DNA of 64,000 bases from Rickettsia tamurae (lineage in GTDB: Bacteria; Pseudomonadota; Alphaproteobacteria; Rickettsiales; Rickettsiaceae), in contig NZ_CCMG01000017.1 in assembly GCF_000751075.1 (NCBI RefSeq), positions 23,505-87,504 on the forward strand, read 5' to 3'. Made by a program: the position numbers and the translations under genes. Shown here one piece after another: positions 18,667 to 28,247 of this stretch. The notes below the pieces were generated by a model. It was not told the origin of the DNA. It saw only the letters and a program-made list of their open reading frames with translations, and did no database searches. How positions within the stretch are numbered: position 1 is the first letter of the stretch; every line of letters starts with the position of its first letter.

Positions 18667-20079
18667 ATGAGTTTTTTTAAGAAGAAAAGTTTTGAATCAG
18701 TAAAAGAGATAGGTAGCTCAAGCGGTCTTAGTAAGACGCTTGGAGCATTCGATTTAATATTACTGGGTCTTGGTGCAATGGTTGGTACGGGCGTATTCGT
18801 TGTTACCGGTATAATTGCTGCTAAATTTTCAGGGCCTGCAGTGATGATATCTTATATGATTGCCGGTATTACCTGTATTTTCGTCGCACTTGTTTATACC
18901 GAACTTGCTGTTATGCTTCCGACTTCCGGCAGTATTTATACTTACTCTTACGTTGCATTCGGTGAAGTATTCGCTTGGATGATCGGTAGCGTTATAATAT
19001 TAGAGCTTGGAGTATCTGCTGGAATAGTAGCTGCCGGTTGGTCAGGTTATATACAAGGAATATTGGAAGCAGGCGGAGTATATTTACCAAAAGTCTTAAC
19101 TACCGTACCTTCAAATGGTGGAGTAATAAATTTACCGGCATTTTTAATTTCGGCATTTATTGGATTTATTTTATTTTTAGGTACTAAAGATAGTAAAAAA
19201 ATAAATGCTATTTTAGTTTTTGTAAAAATGGCAGCAATATTTGCTTTTGTTGTGGCAGCTGCTCCGCATTTTGATGCTACTAATTGGAGTAATTTTATGC
19301 CTTTCGGTTTCGGTAGCGTCGTGATGGGTTCTTCTATTTTGTTCTTAGCTTTTACGGGATTTGGAACAATTGCAACTGCAGCTGAAGAATGTAAAAATCC
19401 AAAGCGTGATATAATGATCGGTATTATAGGATCACTAGTTTTAACTACTTTAGTATATGTGGTAATGTCAGGCTTAGTTACCGGTATAGCTCCTTTTGAT
19501 CAGCTAAATAATGATCGTCCGCTTGCTTATGCCTTAACTATCAATAATAGTAAAATTGGTTCAGCAATTATTTCAACCGGAGCGGTTTGTGGTATGATGA
19601 CGGTGTTGATGATGAATATTTACGGTACTTCTCGTATTTTTTATGCTATCGCACGTGACGGTTTACTACCGAAAAGTTTTGCAAAATTGCATCCTAGATA
19701 TGATAGCCCATATGTTACGATTATAATATTCTCTGCACTTGCAGCGTTTTTAGGAGGTTTTTGTCCTACTGAAATTATAACGCAATTAACTTCAATGGGA
19801 GCACTTATTGATTATATTGTTGTAGCAATAATAGTAATGATGTTTAGGATAAAATTACCGACTGCTCAAAGAGCATTTAAATGTCCTATAGTATTTGTTA
19901 TTGCACCGTTTATTTTGTTTGCTTGTATCTATCTATTACTTACACAAATATATGGTGATGAAATATATAAAGGAAGCTTTAATATATTAACGGCAGGTCG
20001 TGCGTTAATATATTGGTTTATTACGATATTTGTTTTATATATTATAAGATCGTTCTTTATGAAAAAAGAGCAAAATTAG
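18667..20079 (+). CDS. APC-family amino-acid permease (cationic amino-acid transporter type)
   Basis: 470 residues with about 12 membrane helices. ATG at 18667 is chosen because GGGAG lies 6 bases upstream; the longer frame (from 18547) only reads a palindromic element. The N-terminus LGAFDLILLGLGAMVGTGVFVVTG is the helix-1 signature of APC carriers of the CAT/YfnA type, and ILFLAFTGFGTIATAAEECKNP is the conserved helix 6 region. It probably imports amino acids from the host cytosol; which one cannot be read from the sequence. Confidence 0.88.
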   Translation: MSFFKKKSFESVKEIGSSSGLSKTLGAFDLILLGLGAMVGTGVFVVTGIIAAKFSGPAVMISYMIAGITCIFVALVYTELAVMLPTSGSIYTYSYVAFGEVFAWMIGSVIILELGVSAGIVAAGWSGYIQGILEAGGVYLPKVLTTVPSNGGVINLPAFLISAFIGFILFLGTKDSKKINAILVFVKMAAIFAFVVAAAPHFDATNWSNFMPFGFGSVVMGSSILFLAFTGFGTIATAAEECKNPKRDIMIGIIGSLVLTTLVYVVMSGLVTGIAPFDQLNNDRPLAYALTINNSKIGSAIISTGAVCGMMTVLMMNIYGTSRIFYAIARDGLLPKSFAKLHPRYDSPYVTIIIFSALAAFLGGFCPTEIITQLTSMGALIDYIVVAIIVMMFRIKLPTAQRAFKCPIVFVIAPFILFACIYLLLTQIYGDEIYKGSFNILTAGRALIYWFITIFVLYIIRSFFMKKEQN

Positions 20080-20132
20080 GGACGTATGTCATACCGTGGT
20101 CAAGTCGGCGTTGTTGCATGGATACCCGAGTC

Positions 20133-20228
20133 GTCATTGCGAGCGACTGAAAGGAGCGTGGTAATCTCATGAAGTAGTAGAAAATTCCTGAGGTTGCCAC
20201 GTTGAGGCTTTGCCTTTCCTCGCAAGGT
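20133..20228. repeat. Palindromic element, family B (truncated right end)
   Basis: Left arm gtcattgcgagcgactgaaa, inner arms gtggtaatctcatgaa and tcctgaggttgccacg, ending in tcctcgcaagg where full copies read cgcaatgac. It is embedded in a 381-bp palindrome-filled gap between the permease and hisS; a half family A motif precedes it at 20092. Confidence 0.7.
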
Positions 20229-20258
20229 ATTGTTGTGTGGATCGAAAAACTTACTCGA

Positions 20259-20391
20259 TGTCATCCCCGCGAAAGCGGGGATCCAGAAAAATAACTTCAA
20301 TATTGATATAGAAGTTACATATTTGGTAAAATAAGTCTAAAAAACAAGTTTTTTTAGATTTTACTGGATTCCCGCTTTCGCGGGAATGACA
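20259..20391. repeat. Palindromic element, family C (long form)
   Basis: Left hairpin catccccgcgaaagcgggg and right hairpin ttcccgctttcgcgggaatg bracket an AT-rich core. Together with the preceding family B copy and a half B motif at 20417, it fills the gap upstream of hisS, in which I see no gene. Confidence 0.8.
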
Positions 20392-20460
20392 TAAAATGGT
20401 CCATGCAACAACGCCTCCTCGCAATGACGTTAATCCACACAAAACCACAAAATTAAGCAA

Positions 20461-21708
20461 ATGACTGAAAAGCTGCAACCACTCAGAGGAATGAAAGATC
20501 TCTTGCCGGATGATTATAAAGTTCACGACTATATAATTAACAAAGCAAGAGATGTTGGAGTATTGTACGGCTATAAGCAAATGAGTACTCCTATTTTGGA
20601 GTATACTAAAGTCTTTAACCGCTCGATGGGTGAAAGCTCTGACGTAATCAGCAAAGAAATCTATAGTTTTTTAGATAAAAGCAATGATTCCGTAGCATTA
20701 CGACCTGAATTTACAGCAGGTATTATAAGAAGCCTTATCTCAAACGGATTACAACATAAATTACCATTAAAGTTCTTCTCTACCGGTCCTGTTTTTCGTT
20801 ATGATAGACCGCAAGCAGGGCGTCAAAGACAATTTCACCAACTAAATTATGAGTATATTGGTGCTAAAGGAGCAATTACTGATGCTGAAACTTTGAAGTT
20901 AGCCGTTGATATATTAAAAGCACTCGAAATAGAGCAGGATACTACCTTAGAGCTTAACTCTCTTGGATGTAGTGAATCAAGAAACGTTTATCAGCAAAAA
21001 TTAGTAGAATATCTAAATGATTTTAAAGATCAATTATCAGAAGAAAGCAAAATAAGGTTATCCAAAAATCCAATGCGGATACTTGATTCTAAAAGTGAGA
21101 CCGATCAGAAAATAATAGCAAACGCACCGGTTTTATCTGAATATTACACTGATGAGTCTAAAGAATATTTTGAGGAGTTAATAAAGTATCTAGATATTTT
21201 AGGCGTAGAATATACTATAAACCCACGTTTGGTTAGAGGACTTGATTATTACTGTCATACTGCTTTTGAATTCACTACGAAAAAGCTTGGGTCACAATCT
21301 ACTATTCTAGCCGGCGGACGTTATGACGGGCTTGCTAAAATCATGGGTAATAACGATGATGTACCGGCTATCGGTTTTGCTGCCGGTATCGAGCGAATTG
21401 CTTTAATGCGAGAATATAACATATCTGAAGTAAAGCCGGTATTTGTATTACCTATAGGCGAAAATAATATTTGCTATGCTTTAGAAATTGTAGATAAATT
21501 GCGAACAGAAAATATTGCTACTATCATAGAACCCCTAGGTAAAATAGCTAAAAGAATGCAACGCGTTCTTAATGAAAATGCTAAACTTATTATTTTTATA
21601 GGTGACGAAGAGCAGACGAATAATAGCTTAAAAATCAAAGACTTAAAAAAAGAAGAAGAATATATAGTAGATTTTGCAAAAGCTCTTGAGTTATTGAAGA
21701 AATATTAG
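20461..21708 (+). CDS. hisS: Histidyl-tRNA synthetase
   Basis: 415 residues, class II synthetase. Motif 1 region [10 protein letters not shown] and later [21 protein letters not shown]; motif 2 [19 protein letters not shown]; the histidine-specific [15 protein letters not shown]; motif 3 AGGRYDGL followed by [13 protein letters not shown]. The C-terminal anticodon-binding domain starts about 325. It charges tRNA-His. It is preceded by palindromic elements and shows no obvious strong ribosome site. Confidence 0.97.
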   Translation: MTEKLQPLRGMKDLLPDDYKVHDYIINKARDVGVLYGYKQMSTPILEYTKVFNRSMGESSDVISKEIYSFLDKSNDSVALRPEFTAGIIRSLISNGLQHKLPLKFFSTGPVFRYDRPQAGRQRQFHQLNYEYIGAKGAITDAETLKLAVDILKALEIEQDTTLELNSLGCSESRNVYQQKLVEYLNDFKDQLSEESKIRLSKNPMRILDSKSETDQKIIANAPVLSEYYTDESKEYFEELIKYLDILGVEYTINPRLVRGLDYYCHTAFEFTTKKLGSQSTILAGGRYDGLAKIMGNNDDVPAIGFAAGIERIALMREYNISEVKPVFVLPIGENNICYALEIVDKLRTENIATIIEPLGKIAKRMQRVLNENAKLIIFIGDEEQTNNSLKIKDLKKEEEYIVDFAKALELLKKY

Positions 21709-21778
21709 CATTGCTCCGAAGTAGTTGATATCGTCATTGCGAGGAGAGGAGAGGGTGTTGCACGGATCGGATTCTCAT

Positions 21779-21869
21779 TGTCATCCCGCGACTTGATCGC
21801 GGGATCCAGTTAAAAATACTATATTTTAAGTAGTTTTTTGGATCCCGTGGTCAAGCCACGGGATGACAC
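21779..21869. repeat. Palindromic element, family A
   Basis: Left hairpin atcccgcgacttgatcgcggga, short centre (the aatacta half palindrome is truncated), right hairpin tcccgtggtcaagccacggga. A half family B motif precedes it (21732). The whole 317-bp gap between hisS and the ABC-F gene consists of such elements and their tails. Confidence 0.8.
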
Positions 21870-22025
21870 CTAGTGCGTTTTTCGATCCACGCAACAACGC
21901 TTACGGCTGCTCGCAATGACACCTCAGTATCCACGCAATAATGCTGCCAATAAGGTTCTTTTTAAGGGTTGTATAAAACAAAACCATCTCTTTTTACCCT
22001 AAATTTAACCACGACATCTAAAAAT

Positions 22026-22901
22026 ATGATTATTATAAACGATTTAGCCATGAGTTATGGTGCAAGAAGACTATTTACCGAAGTAAATTTGCATATTAAA
22101 AACAATAAACGATATGGTTTAGTAGGTGCCAACGGAGCAGGTAAAACAACTTTTTTCAAAGTCTTAACTAAGGAAGAAGAGCCGGCTTTCGATGAGATTA
22201 ACATACCAAAAAACTCTAAAATAGGTTGTTTAAAACAAGATCAGTTTCTTTATGAAAATACTAAAATTATAGATACGGTAATAGCAGGGAATAAGGAGTT
22301 ATGGAAAGCTTTACAGGAAAAAGAAGAGATATTAAATCGGCAAGAATGTAGCGATGAAGATGGGTATAAGCTTGGTGAACTTGAACAGGTAATATACGAT
22401 AATGACGGTTATACTGCTGAAATTTTTGCAGCTAGCTTGCTTGTAGGTTTTGGAATAGCCGAAAAATACCATTATGAGCCGCTTTCTGCGTTGTCAGAAG
22501 GTTATAAGCTTCGTGTATTACTCGCACAAAATCTATTTAATAATCCCGATATTTTACTACTCGACGAACCGACAAACCACCTTGATATAGAGTCAAGAGA
22601 AGCTCTTAAAAAATCTCTAATTGATTTTGATGGTACGGTAATATTAGTAACGCACGATCGTGATTTTGCAAAATCCATAGCAACAAGAATTATTGCTCTT
22701 TCCCATAGGAAAAATATTGTTGATTTTAAAGGTAAATATGATGATTATATTGAGAAATACGGTAAATTGCTCACTAAATATAGATATCATCATTGCGAGC
22801 AGGAATTGCCCGCGTGGATACCCCACGTCATTGCGAGCAGCCATAGGCTGCGTGGCAATCTCGTCAAATATCCTGAGATTGCTTCGTCAATTACTTCGTA
22901 A
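22026..22901 (+). pseudogene. Collapsed YbiT-like ABC-F ATPase (fusion of first and second ATPase domains)
   Basis: A 291-codon open frame from ATG 22026. It begins as the first nucleotide-binding domain of an ABC-F protein (IIINDLAMSYGARRLF, Walker A GANGAGKTT) and reaches LSEGYKLRVLLAQNLFNNP and LLLDEPTNHLDI. From there it reads like the end of the second domain: TVILVTHDRDFAKSIATRII and VDFKGKYDDYIEKYGK. ABC-F proteins normally have two such domains and about 530 residues, so an in-frame deletion between the two homologous Walker B regions near 22590 explains it. The last 37 or so residues are translated palindromic element. ABC-F proteins act on ribosomes; a one-domain chimera is unlikely to work. 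Confidence 0.7.
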
Positions 22902-22917
22902 TTTTCCTCGCAATGAC
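22827..22917. repeat. Palindromic element, family B
   Basis: gtcattgcgagcagccatag at the left and ttcctcgcaatgac at the right; inner arms gtggcaatctcgtc and gagattgcttcgtc. It overlaps the 3' end of the ABC-F frame, supplies its last codons and stop, and is preceded by a family tail (22785-22826). Confidence 0.8.
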
Positions 22918-22960
22918 GATGAAAATCGAGTCATACAACAAAGCAGAATCTTAAATTTAA

Positions 22961-24560
22961 TCACTCCACATTATAAAACTCTAAATGATGACCGCTAATA
23001 AACTTTTTTACTTCAGCATGTTTACCGTACTCATCAAAATTTAATAATAACCCTTGTTTGTTCGTTAAAATATAATATATTCGTAAATAGTCGGTCATCA
23101 CAGTCCCATTTAGCTTTAAAAGCATTTTCCTTAATAAGTTTAACTCCGTTTACTCCGTGTTTGTGATATATTATTCTTTTTTTAAAGCAGAGATAAAAGG
23201 CGTAATTTTACTGTTATCAAAGGTATTATAGATTTTTTTAGAAATTGTACCGTAACAATCAAATCCTCTATATAAATTTAGCCGTACCTTTTGTTACTTC
23301 CTGATTATCAATTTTAGTTTGACCTTCTTTAGGAATATTCCAAGAATTATTATTGAAGTGAGTAATCTTTTGAATGGCTAGATAAAATTCATGTTTCTTT
23401 TTTAGTTGATAATATTGATGAATTTTTTTTATTGGAAATTCTGTTATAAAAAGCCATGTATTCACAGCCATCATATATTGATGAATAGAAAGGAACTAAG
23501 GTATTTTTTTTAATTACATCTAACTTCTTATAAGAAATTTCATATGGATTAGTTAACATTTCTAGAATGTATTTTATATATTCTACCGGCACATATTGTA
23601 TTAAGCCGTTAGCTTTATCAAATTCGCCTTGTATTCTATAATTAGACCATAAATGATAGGCTGCTGTTGGATGTGTGGGTAGAAGCACAAAGGCATATTC
23701 ATAACATTTAGTAGACATATCATAGCTTCCGGTTTCCTCATAAGCACGACCTATTCTATAATACTACTGGGCTAAAACCTGATTTTCAGTATTAGTATTT
23801 AACGAAAAAATAGATTCCTCAAGTAACGCTTTTGCCTCTTCAAAATTCTTATTCTCTATTAATAAATCAGAGAATTGACCTGACAAATCTAAGCTGAATT
23901 TTATATATGGTACTAGTGCTTGGGTAATTTTAAGTTTAGATTCCGGTTCAATAAGTTTTAGCACAAGAAGTATATATTCTGCACATTTGCTATATTGTTC
24001 AACTTCTTTTGCAAAGTGATTAAAATATAAATTTGTTGCTGTAATTATATATTTAAATATCTCTTTAGCAGCTTCATTATGTCTATTTAATATACTACAT
24101 TGAAAGGCGAGACTCATTATTTGAATTTTGGTTAGCGTATCAGGTGGTATAGTAATGATTTTATCCGGTATCCATTTTATGGATTCACCATCTAATTTAT
24201 ATTCAAAAAAGCCGGGTCTTGTATTATCTTATAATTTTTCAACAATTCATGATTTTTGTAGCTTTTATACGGATAATTAGACATTAATCTATGCATTAGT
24301 GAATGCTTAATTTCTATAGCTTTTTTACTACTAACATTTTTAGCTTTTTCACTATTTAAATGTCCAAATATATAGGTCATCACTTCTATAGCAGCACCAA
24401 CAGTTGGTATAGATGAAAAGTTTTTATCCATTTCTACTACACTAAGACCGGGAGAGTTTTTTCTAAATTGTTTTATACTAGTTTGCGATAATATATCAGC
24501 GTTGCTACAAATCTCAGTAGTATCGAGCTTAAAGGTAATTGAAGGCTCTGCATTTTTCAT
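22961..24560 (-). pseudogene. TPR-type protein, multiply broken
   Basis: A former protein of about 530 residues. It starts MKNAEPSITFKLDTTEICSN at 24560. A frameshift near 24225 links NYKIIQD to GFFEYKLDGESIKWIPDKI. An in-frame TAG at 23764-23766 splits NTENQVLAQ from YYRIGRAYEETGSYDMS. Further frame changes lie near 23420, 23280, 23185 and 23060, after which it ends SGHHLEFYNVE, stop at 22961. Repeated helical pairs (FEEAKALLEESI; YRIGRAYEETGSY followed by YAFVLLPTHPTAAYHLW) look like tetratricopeptide repeats, a protein-interaction fold. Its original partner is unknown. Confidence 0.75.
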
Positions 24561-24733
24561 GAATATAATTTAGTATTAGTTGGGCTTAAGAACTGCTATA
24601 ATATGATAAGAAAGTTTTGAAGTTTTACATAGAATTATTATTTACAATAGCCTCTAAAATAATAACAAAGAAGCTTAAGAAGACAATAGAGTTCTTAATT
24701 TAAAATGATAGTGAAATAGAGAAAGCCATGACT

Positions 24734-25397
24734 TTACCGTGTTATAGCTAAACCGCATTCAGTAGCTATAGATGAGAAATTTACTAATTGTCCTATACGA
24801 GTAGCACAGATTTTCAAAAAAGTTTGAAATGTTGAAGTGTCGGTAATGTTTTTAAGTTGCCTAACATCTCTTTCGATGTAGGTACGTATATAGTTTCTAT
24901 ACCATATTGTAGGCAATAAGTCTTGAGTGTAAAGTTTAGGGTAAAAACCTTTAAATATAAAATTTAGAGGTTCTCCCGTAACAGGTAATTTACTATTGAT
25001 TTCGTTATGACTAAGAGGCAGTAAATATACTATAGCTGCTCTACCTGCTAAGGATTGTGAGATACTTTCAAGTAATAAAAAATTCTGTGAGCCTGTTAAA
25101 ATAAATTGTCCGGCAATTTGGTCGTTATCTACTTTCGTTTGTATATATGAAAATAAGTCAGGACAATATTGTACTTCATCAATAATTGCTCCTTGGCTAT
25201 AAGTAGATAAAAAACCTCTAGGATCTTTTTTAGCAAATTCTCTTACATCTACATCTTCAAGCGAGACATAAGGTTTATCTGAAAAAATCATTTTTACTAG
25301 AGTAGTCTTGCCGGATTGACGAGGCCCTGTAACAGTAAACTACCGGATAATATTTTGCTGAATATTTTATATAATCGGTTATATCACGATCAAACAT
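24734..25397 (-). pseudogene. AAA+ ATPase of the DUF4143 (AAA_14) family, frameshifted and truncated
   Basis: ATG at 25397 gives MFDRDITDYIKYSAKYYPVV. One base of frame change near 25340 is needed to reach FTVTGPRQSGKTTLVKMIF, which contains Walker A. Then come AIIDEVQYCPDLFSYIQ (Walker B) and FILTGSQNFLLLESISQSLAGR, the family's diagnostic block, and the DUF4143 region WYRNYIRTYIERDVRQL. It stops at 24734 after ECGLAITR, about 150 residues short of usual members (380-400). Such proteins are common accessory genes with unknown cellular role. Confidence 0.85.
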
Positions 25398-25653
25398 AAT
25401 ATAATTTATTTAATATTGTACAAATTATAAATCCAATTTCTATTTTGTACAATATTTTTTTGTATTATTCAAATACAAATCCAGCAAAATATTTATGAAA
25501 ATATCCGGTATCATATTTTGAGTCTCCTATAACCTTGGTCAAGCCACGGTATGACACTGAATTGATCACTAAAAATTTTTCACATAACCTAATGACAAAA
25601 GTAAAATATGAATATATTATTTAATTTTAGAATAATTAAATAATATACATTCA

Positions 25654-26379
25654 ATGAGTGCAGATACTAATATTAGCGATAGCTTAGAAATTGTTACGCA
25701 AGATCATTTATCGATTTTTTCTTTAATAAGTTCATCCGACACTATCGGTAAGTCGGTTATGTTGATGCTTCTTATTGCCTCGATTTGGTCGTGGGCTATT
25801 ATTTTGGACAAAATATTTAAGCTAGCACAAGTACAGCGAAGAATGAAGAACTTTGAAAATGTGTTTTGGTCCGGTGGAGTATTGGAGCAATTATATGAAA
25901 GCATAAAGAGGTCGGTTAATAATCCGCTAGCTTTAATATTCGTATCCGCTATGGATGAGTGTAAGAGTTTAAGTACTAAAGGGCTTTCTGATGCATTAAA
26001 AAATAACCATAAAGAGCGTATCACAAATTCAATGTATCTAGCTCAAAATAGAGAAGTCGAAAAGCTTGAGAAGAATTTAAGCTTCTTGGCAACCGTCGGG
26101 TCAAGTGCTCCTTTCGTGGGTTTATTCGGTACCGTTTGGGGGATCATGCACAGCTTTCAATCGATTGCTACTTCAAAAAATACTTCTCTTGCCGTAGTAG
26201 CTCCCGGAATTGCCGAGGCGTTACTTGCAACTGCGATAGGCTTATTTGCAGCTATTCCGGCAGGAATTTTTTATAATTATCTGATTTCCCGTATTACTCT
26301 TATCAATAATAAGATTGAAGATTTTATTATTGAGTTAAATTCTATACTTTCTAAGGCAATTGATCAGGAGAAAATGTAA
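25654..26379 (+). CDS. tolQ: Tol-Pal system inner-membrane protein TolQ
   Basis: 241 residues, MotA/TolQ/ExbB family. Three membrane helices: one near the N-terminus (SVMLMLLIASIWSWAIILDKIF) and two after the cytoplasmic loop (FLATVGSSAPFVGLFGTVWGIM; VVAPGIAEALLATAIGLFAAIPAGIFYNYL). With TolR it forms the proton-driven motor of the Tol system. Its TAA overlaps the ATG of tolR by one base (TAATG), so the genes are translationally coupled. Confidence 0.96.
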   Translation: MSADTNISDSLEIVTQDHLSIFSLISSSDTIGKSVMLMLLIASIWSWAIILDKIFKLAQVQRRMKNFENVFWSGGVLEQLYESIKRSVNNPLALIFVSAMDECKSLSTKGLSDALKNNHKERITNSMYLAQNREVEKLEKNLSFLATVGSSAPFVGLFGTVWGIMHSFQSIATSKNTSLAVVAPGIAEALLATAIGLFAAIPAGIFYNYLISRITLINNKIEDFIIELNSILSKAIDQEKM

Positions 26380-26810
26380 TGGCTATAAAGTTTGCCGGAA
26401 GTAATAGAAAAAGTAAAAGAGCGGTAGTTAGCGAAATTAACGTTACGCCACTTGTTGACGTGATGCTTGTGCTATTAATTATTTTTATGATTACTTCTCC
26501 AATGCTTGTTTCAGGGGTAAATGTGGATTTGCCTGAGACAAATTCAAGCCCGATTTCAGGGCAGGATGAGCCTTTGGTTGTTACTATCAATAATAAAGGC
26601 GAAATTTTCTTACTTGAAACTCCAATAGAAAGAACGCATTTAACCGACAAGCTTGCAAATATCACTAAAGAAAAAAAGGATGCTAGAATTTTTGTAAGAG
26701 GCGATAGAAATGTTTCTTATGGGCAGGTAGTAGAGATAGTTGCCGAAATTCATGCTGCTGGCTTTTCTCGTGTAGCTCTTATTTCAAATATTAAGAATAA
26801 TGAAAAGTAA
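26379..26810 (+). CDS. tolR: Tol-Pal system protein TolR
   Basis: 143 residues, ExbD/TolR family: one membrane helix with the essential Asp (INVTPLVDVMLVLLIIFMI) and a periplasmic domain ending SRVALIS. It conducts protons with TolQ. It overlaps tolQ by one base and tolA by 11 bases, a tight operon. Confidence 0.96.
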   Translation: MAIKFAGSNRKSKRAVVSEINVTPLVDVMLVLLIIFMITSPMLVSGVNVDLPETNSSPISGQDEPLVVTINNKGEIFLLETPIERTHLTDKLANITKEKKDARIFVRGDRNVSYGQVVEIVAEIHAAGFSRVALISNIKNNEK

Positions 26811-27771
26811 TCAAAATAAGGATAATTTTACGGTTTTCCTTACCTTCTCTGTTGTTCTGCACTTACTTCTTTTATATTTTTTTCTATTCAGTATGCCGTC
26901 ACTTTTTGAAAAATTACCGGAAGAGCAAACTATAACTTTTGAAATGTTACCTGTTAGCGATAAATCAAATATTATCACTCAGACAAAGCAAAAAGAAGTC
27001 CCCATAGAAAACGAAGACGCTAAAAAATCTGAGCAGAGTAAGCCAAAAGAAGAAGAACCGCAAGATTTGCCTAAAGAAGAAAAAGCAAAAGAGCCTGAGG
27101 CTAAAACAATAGAAGAAAAGCCTAAAATAGAAGAGAAAAAACCTATAGAAGAACCAAAGCCTGAAGAAGCGAAAGAAGCGTTGCCTGAGAAAAAAGAAGA
27201 AGTAAAGGAAGAAAAACCTAAAGAAGAGGAAAAAAAACAAGCAGAAGAGAAGAAGCCCGAAGAAAAGAAAGAGGAAAAGAAACCGGCTGAGAAACCTAAA
27301 GAGGTGAAGAAAAAAGAGCCTAAAACCGATGAGCTTGATTCTTTGCTGAAGAATTTAGAACAATCTTCGGAAGGGAATAATGTAAAATCCAATAAGCATC
27401 AAAGGTCAAAAAAAGCTGATAATGCAAAAGAAGCTAAAGGGGTTTATACGGATGGGCTGCTTCTTTCCGATAGTGAAACATCTTTAATAAAAAGACAAAT
27501 TGAAAGACATTGGAGTAATGTACCGGCAGGGGTTAGAGGTAATAATAAGGTAAAAGTTATTATTAGCATTACACTAGATAAAGCAGGTAATGTTGAACAG
27601 GCAAAGGTTAAAGAAAAAATCTGTCCTAATATTCTGGCTAGCGTTTGTGAAGCTTTAGCGGATAATGCAATTAGAGCAGTATGGCAGGCAAGCCCTATCG
27701 AAAACATTGATCCTGCTCGTTTTAACCATTGGAAAGAGATTAATTTTAGCTTTGATCCGAGTAAATTGTAG
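26800..27771 (+). CDS. tolA: TolA-like energy-transducing protein
   Basis: 323 residues. One N-terminal membrane helix (FLTFSVVLHLLLLYFFLF), a long central segment (about 60-200) made almost entirely of Lys, Glu, Pro and Ala, predicted as an extended or helical periplasmic spacer, and a C-terminal globular TolA/TonB-like domain (VKVIISITLDKAGNVEQAKV; ALADNAIRAVWQASPI). It couples TolQR to TolB/Pal at the outer membrane. The lysine/glutamate codon run also creates long meaningless frames on the opposite strand. Confidence 0.9.
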   Translation: MKSNQNKDNFTVFLTFSVVLHLLLLYFFLFSMPSLFEKLPEEQTITFEMLPVSDKSNIITQTKQKEVPIENEDAKKSEQSKPKEEEPQDLPKEEKAKEPEAKTIEEKPKIEEKKPIEEPKPEEAKEALPEKKEEVKEEKPKEEEKKQAEEKKPEEKKEEKKPAEKPKEVKKKEPKTDELDSLLKNLEQSSEGNNVKSNKHQRSKKADNAKEAKGVYTDGLLLSDSETSLIKRQIERHWSNVPAGVRGNNKVKVIISITLDKAGNVEQAKVKEKICPNILASVCEALADNAIRAVWQASPIENIDPARFNHWKEINFSFDPSKL

Positions 27772-27807
27772 GTTGGGCATTGCCTGTGTGGATACCAATA
27801 CCACCCC

Positions 27808-27906
27808 GTCATTGCGAGCAGTCGTAGACTGCGTGGCAATCTCATGAAATAATAACAAACTCCTGAGATTGCTTCGTCAATTGCTATGCAATTTCCTCGC
27901 AATGAC
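27808..27906. repeat. Palindromic element, family B
   Basis: gtcattgcgagcagtcgtag to ttcctcgcaatgac with inner arms gtggcaatctcatgaaataa and ctcctgagattgcttcgtc. It lies 36 bp after tolA and is the closest relative of the copies at 36407 and 39178. Confidence 0.85.
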
Positions 27907-27975
27907 TATTTTCGAGCCACGTAGGCAAGCCTTTCGCAGGAATGACATTAAGAACCATGCAATAATTTAAAAATA

Positions 27976-28173
27976 TTATTCATCATGTTCGTGGTAATCA
28001 CCGATTAATTCAAGACCCATATCTTTTCGCTCATTATCAAAACAACAATAGCAGCAATAATCTATCAAGAATAATAAAGTTGCTCCCATTAAAAGTAGAG
28101 TCAAAGCAGTACTACTAGAGCTTGTTAGCTCATATTCTGAAGGTAATAAATCCGTAGGGATGTCTTTGTTCAT
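27976..28173 (-). CDS. Small membrane protein, unknown
   Basis: 65 codons. One strong hydrophobic segment (ALTLLLMGATLLFLIDY, about 23-39) is followed by a Cys-rich CCYCCF and an acidic, His-containing tail. I do not recognise a family. Supporting a real gene: codon usage is unremarkable and the protein has a sensible single-span design. Against: no clear ribosome site before the ATG. Confidence 0.4.
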   Translation of the reverse strand: MNKDIPTDLLPSEYELTSSSSTALTLLLMGATLLFLIDYCCYCCFDNERKDMGLELIGDYHEHDE

Positions 28174-28247
28174 AAAACTTAGTTATTATGTTTACTATTT
28201 GTAAATAAAAAAACTCTATAACTTTGTCTATTAAAATTAGATTTATT

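Noticed and set aside
20251..20580. 109-codon minus-strand frame between the permease and hisS
   Set aside because: Made of family C hairpin sequence and the antisense of hisS.
17185..22917. Spaced palindromes considered as a CRISPR-like array
   Set aside because: Spacing is irregular, units differ, they lie in separate intergenic regions, and no cas gene is present.
24561..24733. Gap between two pseudogenes considered for a tRNA or small RNA
   Set aside because: No cloverleaf, no TψC-like motif, no promoter; only AT-rich decay and remnants of the DUF4143 gene end.
26965..27392. Two long frames opposite tolA, rich in Phe or Ser
   Set aside because: They mirror the Lys/Glu/Pro-rich spacer of TolA; low-complexity composition and no start context.
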